DNA of 64,000 nucleotides from Atherinomorus stipes (lineage: Eukaryota > Chordata > Actinopteri > Atheriniformes > Atherinidae), in contig JALJCO010007127.1 in the NCBI GenBank assembly GCA_023101725.1, positions 62,001 through 126,000 on the forward strand. The letters are read 5' to 3'. The notes under the pieces are model-generated. The model saw only the letters and a program-made list of their open reading frames with translations. It was not told the origin of the DNA and did no database searches. Shown piece by piece: positions 46,830 to 56,688 of this stretch; positions within the stretch are counted from its first letter, which is position 1, and every line of letters begins with the position of its first letter. The translations under genes and the position numbers were made by a program.

Positions 46830-48200
46830 TCACATAGAACCATTTTGTTCTATGTACATCTTTGATAACGAGGCTGCCATGGACTTTGCCAGTTCTTCAT
46901 CTCGTTTCCGTTGCATCTGTGAGTGTCGACACCAGTCCTCGTACTCTGGGTTAGGTAGACATCTGTCCAAGATGACATCATAGTGACCGTTGCTGAGCCA
47001 ACTCAGCCAGATAGCTGGTTTGGAGGCATCCTCCTCCCCAAGATAGTGCACCATGGTGGAGACAGTGGGGCTTTCCAAGCTGCCTCCAGTTGTCAGGTGA
47101 ATGTTGACATTCAGCATCTGGCTCATGGCGAGAAGCTCGGGGTAACCGGCCCAGGCGCCGTCCTGCGCTGCATTAATCAGGAACTCTCCCACGTCTCCTT
47201 CGATGATGGGGTTGAACTCATCCAAGTGGTCAGCGATGTGGTGGACCGTCTGCTCCCGCAGCTCCCCGTGTTTCGCCTGATCCCCGTACGTGGCTTTGCA
47301 GACGGCTCTGTACAAACAGTTGCCATCCGGAATTATGTGGTACCTGTATTTGTGCCTCTCCTGGAGGTACTTGTTCTGCTTCTCCACCTCAGCCAGGTAC
47401 CGGGTGACTTTGTCATTGAGATCTCTTTTCTCTTGGCATCTCTGCAGGGGGGACTCCTGGAGAACACTAAGCTCAAAGGCCCGTCTCTCATCTGATGCTG
47501 GAGTAGCTTTGACACTGTTCATATCACTAAAATCTTCCTTTTTTAAGTCTTGGAGATGGGTTGCCCCTCTGAGAGCCTGATCCTCTTCATGTAGTGAGGC
47601 CCACCCATTACTTTTACAGGGGGTAACAGTTAGTGAAGCTCCATCATCCTCGAATGAATGTCCCTCCATTCTCTTGAGTTCTTCTGTTGTGGGTCCATTG
47701 ATGCTCTCCCACTTATAAACATGGTTTCCAGCCAGTTCTGGGCAGTGGGGCAAGACTTCCTCAGCCTCATCTCTTAGATGATCTATCAAGTCCACCATCA
47801 TGTCAGAGTCACAGTCACTGCAGACAATATCTTCACCGTTGTGCAACTTGGGAGAGGGCGTTTTGGTTTTGTGCTCCCGGATGATGTGAACAGGTACAGA
47901 CCTCTCTACTCCATCCGGTCTGCGGATTAATATCTCAGCAGTCGATGTGAAGTAAACTGGTCTCATGGGTGAAGCTTCGTAACACGAAAATGCAGGCATG
48001 TTTGCGGAAGACGCAGTTTCTGTCGCCGGATCACCACCGCTGATCGCCGAACTTGGGTCAAGTTGTGGAAATCCTTGTCTGGTCGTCTCGGGGGAACTTT
48101 GCGTCGTCCCGTTCAAGCGTCCGGATGCGGCCGACAAAGTTATTGTAACTTTGCGAGACGACCTCGGGTAGTGTGTCAGCGCACTGTTGTACAACTGCAT
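46830..48200 (-). CDS. otud1: OTU domain-containing deubiquitinase 1
   Basis: Single-exon gene, 456 residues. The chosen start at 48200 gives MQLYNSALTHYP, matching the MQLYSS-THYP start of human OTUD1; the open frame extends 19 codons further but without an ATG. The N-terminal half is low-complexity, with a conserved MPAFSCYEASP patch near residue 68 and an acidic region. The OTU cysteine-protease fold starts near residue 285: DGNC with catalytic Cys295 (and Asp292), then GDVGEF and DGAWAGYPEL, and NGHYD with catalytic His406. A ubiquitin-interacting motif (RDEELAKSMAASLSKM) follows at about 433-448. Length is close to the human protein (481). All catalytic residues are present and the frame is intact. 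Human OTUD1 prefers K63-linked ubiquitin chains and acts in cytosolic and nuclear signalling. It is divergent from tgif1, with about 3.1 kb between the two starts. Confidence 0.95.
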   Translation of the reverse strand: MQLYNSALTHYPRSSRKVTITLSAASGRLNGTTQSSPETTRQGFPQLDPSSAISGGDPATETASSANMPAFSCYEASPMRPVYFTSTAEILIRRPDGVERSVPVHIIREHKTKTPSPKLHNGEDIVCSDCDSDMMVDLIDHLRDEAEEVLPHCPELAGNHVYKWESINGPTTEELKRMEGHSFEDDGASLTVTPCKSNGWASLHEEDQALRGATHLQDLKKEDFSDMNSVKATPASDERRAFELSVLQESPLQRCQEKRDLNDKVTRYLAEVEKQNKYLQERHKYRYHIIPDGNCLYRAVCKATYGDQAKHGELREQTVHHIADHLDEFNPIIEGDVGEFLINAAQDGAWAGYPELLAMSQMLNVNIHLTTGGSLESPTVSTMVHYLGEEDASKPAIWLSWLSNGHYDVILDRCLPNPEYEDWCRHSQMQRKRDEELAKSMAASLSKMYIEQNGSM

Positions 48201-50143
48201 TTTCAGACAGTCCTTTATACTGAACGCCGCAGCCGGGCCGTTACGAAGAGATGACAACAGCGGCTAAAAATACCCTCCATGTGATCAACAACAGCAAAGT
48301 TGTAGGGAACGTCTCCATGGCTATGAGTCCTTATCAATGACACGCAGAGACGACGAGACTGTCCAGTTTAACTTTCTTGCGTCATTTGCAGTTGGGGTGC
48401 CTCCCTAATTTTAGACTTCAAACTGTAACCGGACCCTTCAACTCTAACAGACCCTGGACGAAATTCCAACACATAACATCCGTTTTAAACATTTCAAAAT
48501 ACAACCCAGTGTCAGTTAGAGCTCCGATCAATTAAACCAATAAATTTAACCTAAAAACACAATAACTTTTTTTTTTTAAAAAAGGGACAACCTTCGACAA
48601 AATTGTCTTAAAAATATCGTTTTTTAAATATTTGTCATATTCATGGGCGCATAAATCATCAATGCGATCACCTTAATCGAGGTTTGAATTTACTTCTTTA
48701 AAACTGAAATTAATGGAAAAAGTTTTATGTCCGTTTAAACGGACATAATTACTTTCAAGGCGTGCACCAAAAAGCTGAATTATATTGTGATTAAAACTAT
48801 ATTTCCAATCTTGTGTTTATATATAATGGTTCATATTGATTAAGTCATTTACAGGTTCATAAAGCCATTAAAACGATTCCCCAAGTAGGCCTAATGTAGA
48901 CTAACTCTCTTTTTTCATGACGATCAAGGGTGGTACGTGTAAGTTAACTGAAAACAAATGACAGCTCTTCTTCTATTACTTAATCAAATAGCCCACAAAA
49001 AACAAACGAAATAAGTTAGATTTTCCCCTAATCACATAGAGCACTGCAAACGCTGTTCCTAAAAATGGGGTTATCTCCAAAATGCTTAATTATACTCATA
49101 TGTCATTTTTAATTCACTTAAAATGCATTTATCTTCTCATATAAGATTCTGTTTGAGTAAATGAGTGCTCCCAGAGTCAAAATACAAATTAATCAAGTTT
49201 AATAAATATTTCTAAAGAGGATAGTATTCCAAATGAAAGGAAAAATAGAAAAAAAAACATACTGAAAGAAAGAAGGCTTACAGTAATTTGTGCAAATTAA
49301 TTAAACAAACAAATAAATAAATAAATAAGCAACAGGTTCAATTATTTTGAAAGCAACCCGTCTCATTTCCAGTGCTGTTCTTGTATGTTCTGTATGCAAC
49401 TTTACGCAGCTCTGCTTCCATGAACTGTGGACCACCTTTTATTTACAGTCTATGGGTTTTAACTGAAGTCGTCCAGGATGCGTCACGGTCCCAATGCGCG
49501 TGTGAGGTTTACCAGACATGACAGGTTTAATCGCGCATAGCTTTTACTAACTTTTCCTCAACAAGATTGTGTGACTGCAGTTATCTAACTCTTAAAACAT
49601 GTAGAAATAGTAAAGTAAGTCAAAGTGTGTCATAAGCTGTTCGAAAAACAAAAGCCTATTCTCTTCTTTTATTATTATCAAAAGGAATGTAAAGTAGAAA
49701 GTCACCGCATATTTTAACATGGTTAACATTGGCTATGTAAATCGGTTAGACTACTAGTTTGGATTAGGGAAAACGAACTATCAAAGAAACCAAGAAGAGA
49801 TTGCAAAGTAAAAACAACTATAAATCTTATGGAAAAATTCAATTCAGTCTCAATTTGTTGCTCACGGGCTACGACATGTCAAACATGCTCATATGACTAT
49901 TTTTAACACTGACTATGAGCTTGTGGAGTTTGCTGGGAATCTGGGCGCTAAATATAGACTAAACCTCAGTAGTCATTTCCTACTTTAACTGTAATGTAAT
50001 CTAAAAAGTAGGGGAGCAACATATAGTCTGGGAATGTGTTTACATATATAATCAGGCTGATTAGTCTATAAATATTAACCTGAAGCACGATTTTCCAAGC
50101 CAACTGCATTTTTTGTTGTCCTCATAGCGTGTCCCCAAATTAG
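48201..50143. promoter_or_regulatory. otud1 upstream region
   Basis: Contains the otud1 5' UTR and promoter near 48200-48420, with a TGACGCAA (CRE/CARE-like) site on the minus strand at 48384-48377. The rest is AT-rich intergenic DNA with no gene or transposon recognised; the TAAA/CAAA runs near 49305-49330 are simple sequence. The transcription start is not determinable by eye. Confidence 0.4.
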
Positions 50144-50158
50144 CCACCAGAGGGCGCC
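50144..50158 (+). promoter_or_regulatory. predicted CTCF site (plus orientation)
   Basis: CCACCAGAGGGCGCC matches every position of CCASYAGRKGGCRSY. It lies between the otud1 and tgif1 promoters and points towards tgif1. With the minus-strand site at 45072-45086 it brackets otud1 in divergent orientation. Occupancy is inferred. Confidence 0.65.
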
Positions 50159-51031
50159 AGAGGACCTCATGTTATGCTGCATTACAAGACAGTACCGACT
50201 CTAGGCGCTAGGAGGCGACATTTCGCTCTAATGAAATCCAACAATAATTGTTTGGAACAAATGCATGCAAAGAGACGATGCTACAGCAGCTGTCGCAAGG
50301 TTGTGCACCGCATACAAATGAAGGCATTGATCGTTACCCTCGCTGTACTGTTTTTGTATTTTGTAGCCTGAACTGCTGCACTAAGCTCCAGCTTCTGCGA
50401 GGTTGGGTCAATGTGTCGCTATCTCGACCACATTTGGCCATAATGTTAACATTTTAGATGAAATAAGACGGGTAGCACAGGACACAAACATCAGTCGGTT
50501 TATTCGCGGATAAACCACAAGGGAAACCGAACATTATGAGATAAAATCTAAATTTGATGGTTTACCCATAAATAGGTTACAACTGGAGTCGCTTGTTGTC
50601 TAACATTGTGGTTGTTCGCAGTGAATTGTGTGTAACTCACTCTAAAAAAAAGCGCACACCAATTTGGAGGAATAAAAAAGCCTAAACTTGTTGCCGAATG
50701 AAACAAACGTAAAAACTGCAAGTCTCAAACGTGTAGCCTACTGTTTCAAGCATTAATGTGATCTTTTTTGTTTTGTTTTTTTGTGTGTGTGGCAAGTTCC
50801 ACGAGGTCCGCAGTGCTCCACTAGCCTTTTGTTTTTGTTGTCATTCCTGTTGCCCGCCAAAATCAACGCCCCCCTGCATATCATAATATATTAAACACAT
50901 TGTTAATGTTTATTTTAGAAAGTCCGCAGCAGTTAAAGCTTAACGAAACCGTAACCATGTCAGTAGATCAAGCCATGCTGATGTCAGAGATTTTCTCCCC
51001 TGCTCTCCATGGTGGGAGGATCTCTGTGCGT

Positions 51032-51062
51032 TGAGTCACGCAGCTGTCAAAGATAGCTGTCA
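51032..51062 (+). promoter_or_regulatory. AP-1 site and paired TGIF/TALE motifs upstream of tgif1
   Basis: TGAGTCA (AP-1) at 51032-51038 is followed by two copies of AGCTGTCA at 51042-51049 and 51055-51062, 13 bp apart in the same orientation. TGTCA is the DNA core bound by TGIF and other TALE homeoproteins. They lie about 0.3 kb upstream of the tgif1 start codon, so autoregulation is a natural inference. Confidence 0.5.
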
Positions 51063-51094
51063 CCCAGTTTCAGGATCAAACACACACACAGTCA

Positions 51095-51316
51095 ATGAGG
51101 AAAGGGCTTAGAGCCGAAGGGACGCAGAGATCTCAGGTAACCCCCCTTTTCATCAAGTCTCCGAACACGGACACGAAGAGTTTACTTATAAGAAAAGACA
51201 AAACTGAGGAGAAACCAGTTTTGATGAATAAGGATTTTCGGATACACGCGGGGAGATATCTGGAGAAAAGAAGAAGAAAAAAACACGGCGCAAAAACAAT
51301 TTTCTTCTGCGCTTGA
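51095..51316 (+). other. possible upstream open reading frame in the tgif1 leader
   Basis: A 73-codon frame starts at 51095 and ends 30 bp before the tgif1 ATG at 51347. It is Lys/Arg-rich with no recognisable domain. If transcription starts upstream of it, it would be a uORF limiting main-frame initiation. CAG|GTAACC near 51131 could alternatively be a donor of an alternative first exon. Neither is proven. Confidence 0.3.
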
Positions 51317-51346
51317 CGAGGAATTATTGGGATTTTCCGCTCGAAG

Positions 51347-54300
51347 ATGAAGACAAAAAAGGGTAAGTGATGTTTTGGTGAATAATCGAATAAGAAAATT
51401 GGTGGGTGAGCGTTAGAGTCAGTGTAGATAACGTTTAACTGTGCCATTTCCCTCATATGCAAACCATGCAGTCTATTGTTTCCTTTCCAGACATGACAGG
51501 GGGCTTTTTCTGCCATGTGCTGGCGCGATGTCAAAAGTCGATATTGCTGTTTTTTTTACCCCTCATTTGAGATTCTCCGCTTTATCTTTCACGAGTGAGT
51601 TTTGCATCAATAACACCACTATATCGACGTGAGTTGTTTTTCTAGTCACTGTGTAATTAACCGAACTTTATCGCCTATTTAAAACGCCAAACTGAACTAG
51701 AAGACGCTATGATATAACTGAATAGAAGCTAACTTGAGTAGCATGCGCTACATTTGTGACAAAGTGACAGTGATGATTAAAGCTGAAGTTGGGAGACCGA
51801 GTCCGGGAGTTTTCATTCTCACAATGTGCGAGCTTTATTTAAAAAAAAAAAAAAAACGGGGGGGGAAAATCGATTCCTTGTATCTTTACACTGTGTACCA
51901 CAAGTGGTAACACCTCCAGCGCCTTTAAATGTGATTGAAATCCAAATGTAGGCTAATGTTCATCCTGACCTCATTGTGGGAAGTTGCTGTTGCCTTGTTC
52001 ATGGACCTCGTGGTGCAGCGCGCACACACAATAGAAAGCCTCTCACAAGTTGTTTTAAACTTACAAAACCAGCGACTTCGTTGGGTTTGGCTAGTTTTCT
52101 TCTCATTCTGTCAACTCTTAATATTTCACAAGGAGTTAAGTTTAGGATAAACTCAGTTTACGGGTGGAAACTTTTGAATTGCATACAAAGAAACACGCAG
52201 CCCTGGGTTCTTTTGTTTAGTCTGGAGACGCTGATTTGCAACAGGTCTCCCCTCCCCTTCCCCTCTATCCAGCCTACGTAATTACCTCATCCTGTTGGCC
52301 GTTCAGACTTGGGAACTTTCTTACTCTTGTCCCACTAACTGGTCCAAGTGCAAATTGTGTAAACTAGTAGATGAAATATAGTATTTCCATATTGGGCTGC
52401 TGGTGTTCAGGTATAAATGGTTACCTGAACATCTTAAGCCTCTTGTCAGTTTTTGTAGTTTTTTGCTCTGTAAGCAGTAGATAGCCAAATATTCATGTTA
52501 TGCACAAGCTGGGTCCGTCTGTTTAAATAGATCCTGGCCACCTGACTAACACCAAATTGAAAAATAGGATTAAAGTGGAGCTTAAAAGCAGTTTAATGTC
52601 ACTTGTCTGGGCAAAACTATTAACCTTCACAGCCATTGAAAAGCCCCCAAACCCCATTTGATCTACAGCTTTAACCTAAAACAGAAAACCTGCTCTGTAA
52701 TCTTTGCAAATTAACCTCAGCTGGTCTTCAAAAACAAAATTTGCCTTAACATGGCGATCGTTCCTGTGCTCTCAGTCTGCCTTGTGTTTGTCGAGGCAGG
52801 TTTTATAACTGACACAGCATCAGACCAGCCTTTGTGACGTCCCCCCCCCCCCTCCTCCTTTCCCTCCTCCTCCTTACACCCTCCCTAGCTGCTTATATGA
52901 ATCACATGGCTGAACTTGACAGCTTGCTTCTGACACATCAGCTGCCTCCCAGACAGCCTGCGTTTGGCTGCGGCAGAGCGGCAACAGTCTATCTGACTTT
53001 AAAGGATCCTCTTTGTCCTCATGCGCTCTCCTTTTCTCCTGTTTGGTTCAGGTTTGATGATGCTGTCAGGTAGCGAGACGGATGATGAGGATAGTGTGGA
53101 CACCCCGCTGGATCTGTCGTCCAGTTCGGGAAGCAATGGGAAGAGGAAACGGCGAGGGAACCTGCCCAAGGAGTCAGTCCAGATCCTCAGGGACTGGTTG
53201 TATGAGCACCGTTACAACGCTTACCCATCTGAACAGGAGAAAGCCCTCCTCTCCAAGCAGACTCAGCTGTCCACATTGCAGGTATGGACACAGATGCAGC
53301 AAAGATATGATTGGCTAAGCTTTTCCACCTTGTAAAAACTAAGAGTGTAAACAGACCACTGTGAAAGTCAAGAGGTAACAAGTACCAGCTTGTCTGAACC
53401 ATTTCCTGTCGAGATGGCAAACAAAACATGACACATCAACAGTGAATTGAAGGTCATCCAGACCAGCTTGACGTTGCAACATAAAACTACATGAGACAAC
53501 GTGAGTAAACTCACTCCCTGAGTGCTCTGAGCTTGGCTGAGACACTCGGACAGGAATTTCCCTCCCTCCAGCCCCTTTCCATCCCAGCTGTCTGGGAACA
53601 ATGCAGAGTCATTTACATAGTTAGAGCTACAAGCCTCACCGAGCCAGTTACGACTAGCCTGGAGGAGTAAGAAAGGGGAGATGACCGTGATTAGTGGTCT
53701 GACAAAAGAGATTAGTTCTTATTGAAAGCTTTTTTTTTCTTTTCAAATAGAGGATTTAGAGGTTCAAACTGAACTTTTTGAAGGAAGTTACTGTTTAGCT
53801 TGTTGTTTTTGCCATTTCTGCAGTGTTAAAATGATTGAATAATAGGTGGGATTCAGTTTTTCATTTTTACCTTCCTGTTATTATCTTTTAAGGTGGGACA
53901 CTAGTGAACCAAGCAACTCAGCTAATGGATATCTTTTCATTTCCAGGTGTGCAACTGGTTCATCAATGCTCGGCGGCGACTGCTTCCGGAAATGCTCAGA
54001 AAAGATGGCAAAGACCCCAACCAGTTCACCATCTCCAGGAAAGGGAGCAAGGCTGGCGACAGCTTCTCTGACAGTTCTCAGTCCCCGAAACACAGCAGTC
54101 CCGCTGCAGGTCCGGAGGACAGCTGCGACAAGCGCGTCCTCCACCCCTCCAGCTTCGAGCCCGCCATGCCCAGCGTCCTGAGGAAGGCTGCATCCCCCTC
54201 CACACCCTCTCCAACCTCCACGTCTCCCTCTCCAGGCCTCGTGCCCACCCGGCCGTCTGTCATCTGTCACACCACTGTCACCACGGCGATGCAAGCCAGC

Positions 54301-54612
54301 CCGACGGCTTCCCAGCCATCAGTGCCAGGAATGAACTGCGACAAGGCAGCTGAGCTGTTGCAGTCCGTGCAGGCTCAGGCGCTGCTCAGGTGCCGGGATG
54401 ACGGGCCGGGCAGCCAGCTGCTCCCCGCCACCACCATCCTCAGCTGCACCAGCATGGAGGGCAACCTGAGCCCCCGCAGCGGGCTCTTCAACACCCCTCC
54501 CCCAACTCCTCCAGACCTCACACAAGACTTCAGCGGCTTCCAGCTCCTGGTGGACGTGGCCCTCAAGCGGGCTGCAGAGATGGAGCTGCAAGCCAAACAG
54601 CTGGTTTCCTAA
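51347..54612 (+). CDS. tgif1: TGF-beta-induced factor homeobox 1 (three coding exons)
   Basis: Coding exons 51347-51362, 53052-53281 and 53947-54612, joined at GT-AG junctions (donors GTAAGT and GTATGG; acceptors TTCAG and TCCAG), encode 303 residues (human short isoform 272). The start MKTKKG matches human MKGKKG. An acidic [10 protein letters not shown] stretch precedes PLDLS at residues 24-28, the CtBP co-repressor motif. A basic patch then leads into a TALE homeodomain (about 36-98) with the three-residue loop extension at Y-N-A-Y-P-S and the recognition helix WFINARRR at 86-93. Exon 3 carries a long Ser/Pro-rich region and the conserved tail from [13 protein letters not shown] to the end. 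TGIF1 is a nuclear repressor of TGF-beta/SMAD and retinoid-responsive genes. The closely matching C-terminus and leader exon favour TGIF1 over TGIF2. It is divergent from otud1 and convergent with dlgap1, as in human 18p11.31 for the latter. Confidence 0.96.
51363..53051 (+). other. tgif1 intron 1
   Basis: Starts GTAAGTGATG and ends in a pyrimidine-rich TTTGGTTCAG. It contains an A run near 51840 and a C run near 52840. A CpG- and pyrimidine-rich portion just before exon 2 could hold an alternative promoter; ATG codons at the start of exon 2 (MMLSGSE) would allow initiation there. No other exon recognised. Confidence 0.7.
53282..53946 (+). other. tgif1 intron 2
   Basis: GT-AG intron of 665 bp splitting the homeodomain after LSTLQ, the same position as in the human gene. 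Phase 0. Confidence 0.9.
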
Positions 54613-55560
54613 AGGAGAAACTGACAGCAGAGGAGGGATGGAGACGGACTTTGTCTCGACTGTAGAACTCCTCAGCTCAGTCACTCGTCTGCACGTAACA
54701 CAGAACAAATCCACATGAAAGCCTGATCATTTCTATTTTTGGTATACCAATCAATATGATGAGGATGTTTTTTTAATGAAAAAAGAAAAAGAAAAAAAAC
54801 TGTATTAAGGTGCCTTGGCTGTAAGTTTAGTCATTTCATATACGTGCGTATGTATCTACATGTGTATTTTATTTGCACACAGGGACCAAAAATGTTATCA
54901 AAGAAATGCTGCCTGTCTTTACGTCTTTCCATTATACTGAATATCAGCTTAGAGGAGTAGAATGGGTCACACAGATGGGTCAGATTTACACACATTTACG
55001 GTTTAACATTTCAGAGCTCTGTTCATGATTGGTCTGCCTGATTCGTTTGCACACTAAACGGCAGAGGAAGGTCATCTCAGTGTCTTAAACTTTGCTCTTG
55101 GCATCGATGACAAACTTATTCACTACTGTAGTAAATGTTTAAGTGTTTCCATGAGTATAGTTTTGACTTTTGTAATTTACTTTTAGCTGTTTTAAAAGAA
55201 AAAATAAAACTATGCTTTTTTTTTTTTTTTTTAAACTGTTATTTTTCCACTGAGGGATGTTTCAGATGACCAGTGTAGCAGGTTCTTAGACTGAGCCTTC
55301 ATCCCATCACTCAGAGAAAACGATGGCCAGTGGACTGGAAAACAAAACACTACAGATTTGCTGTTTCTTATTTTGACAGACAGCTTTTTTTCTTTTTTTT
55401 TTTTAAATCACCAAAAACGAGCATTTTCATGTATAATAGGACCATGTGTACAGTCAATGTGACACGATGCCCAATGATGTGATTTCTTTTCATACTGTGC
55501 AATGTTTGTGGCAAATAGGGGGTCACATGGGATTCAAATAAAGTTTTGTTTTTTCTACAT
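54613..55560 (+). other. tgif1 3' UTR
   Basis: A/T-rich, with several ATTTA-like and TGTA motifs. An upstream AATAAA at 55203-55208 could give a shorter transcript; the stronger candidate is at 55537-55542. Confidence 0.6.
55537..55542 (+). terminator. tgif1 polyadenylation signal
   Basis: AATAAA about 925 bp after the stop codon, followed within 10 bp by a GT/T-rich stretch (GTTTTGTTTTTTC), the usual downstream element. Confidence 0.6.
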
Positions 55561-56174
55561 CTCATAGTTTATCATTTTTATTTACTTCTTCAGATCTTTT
55601 AATACACATTTACACCGGTGGTATTCTTGTAAATCCTGCTGAACTTTGTAAAGATTAGTTTTATCCCTGGCGGATGAGCAGAATGCGAGGAGTCACTGCT
55701 GGGTAAATAAAAGATGGGAATACAGCAGGAATGGTGCGGTGCTCATGTCTTTCCACAGGCATTCAGAGGCATTCCTGGGTGTGAGAGGTTTACAACAGCT
55801 CTGGCAAATTAGCATAATCCTGCATAAATTAACACGGCGAACAGCAGACGTCAACAGTTTCTTGCCAGCGGGGGTTGATGTGCGTCTACGTCTCAGTGGC
55901 TTACAACAGAGGTTGGGGGGGCTGTTCCATTCTGGTCCTGCTGCAGTCTTCTTACTACTTTACTGGCCTCCGCAGCACTTGTTGGTTCATTCTCTGGGAA
56001 AGGCACTGTTTTATTTACTTTTAAAAAAGAAAAGTATGTTTTCTGATTTGAGAGTGTAAAATTCTTAATTTTATGAAATGGTTATTTCCTGATGTTCGCT
56101 ATTCAGTAACAATACATTACAGTTTAAACAGTGGAATGTAAATGAAATATATAAAAGGCGATGTATACAATATT
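55561..56174. other. non-coding, no gene recognised
   Basis: Sequence between the tgif1 3' end and the Tc1-type MITE; nothing recognised. Confidence 0.4.
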
Positions 56175-56688
56175 TACAGCCATCCTCAAAATTATTCATA
56201 CCCTCCAATTAAAGAAAATACTAAATTCACAATAGTGATAAATGACAAGAAACTAACAAAAATTTACAAAATTATAATTTAGTGAAATAATTTATTACAA
56301 TGAATTGTGGTTGAAAATAATAATTTAAAAAAAACTGTCCCAGACATAATAGAGCATCTTTCCCATTAACAGTGGGCCGACATACCTGTAAACAGGTGCA
56401 GAAGTCTTTTTTAACATTAGGGAAAACACATAATTGCAGTGATTGCCCCAAAGTGTTGCTCAACAAAATTTTAGCTTCGGAGCCCCATCATGCTTGTTTA
56501 CTTGTTTTATTTTTTGTGTTTGTTTTTGATATTTCTGTTGAACCACAGTTCAAAATCAGTGTCATGATTTTTATAGAGTTTTTATTCATTATTACTTTTG
56601 TCAATTTCAACTCATTTCACTGACAGCTGATTTATTTTCCTTTTTTAATTGGGGGGGGGGGGTATGAATCATTTTGAGGACGACTGTA
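56175..56688. mobile_element. Tc1-type MITE, copy 2 (core shared with 22735-23280)
   Basis: Terminal repeats, with the shared blocks TCCTCAAAAT and ATTCATACC, agree in 26 of 29 positions and start and end with TA. Internal blocks (GGAGCCCCATCATGCTTG, AAAGTGTTGCTCAA, ACAGGTGCAGAAGTC) match copy 1. Non-coding; a 12-base G run lies at 56651-56662 just inside the right end. Confidence 0.75.

Noticed and set aside
46983..47495. 170-codon plus-strand frame
   Set aside because: Antisense to the otud1 OTU domain; its openness mirrors the codon composition of the real gene.
48201..48257. 19-codon N-terminal extension of otud1
   Set aside because: The frame is open but begins with TTG, not ATG. MQLYNSALTHYP at 48200 matches the start of human OTUD1.
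52834..53073. Frame starting [14 protein letters not shown] that looks like a signal peptide
   Set aside because: It reads through the tgif1 intron 1 acceptor in a different frame from tgif1; the Leu run comes from a CT-rich tract.
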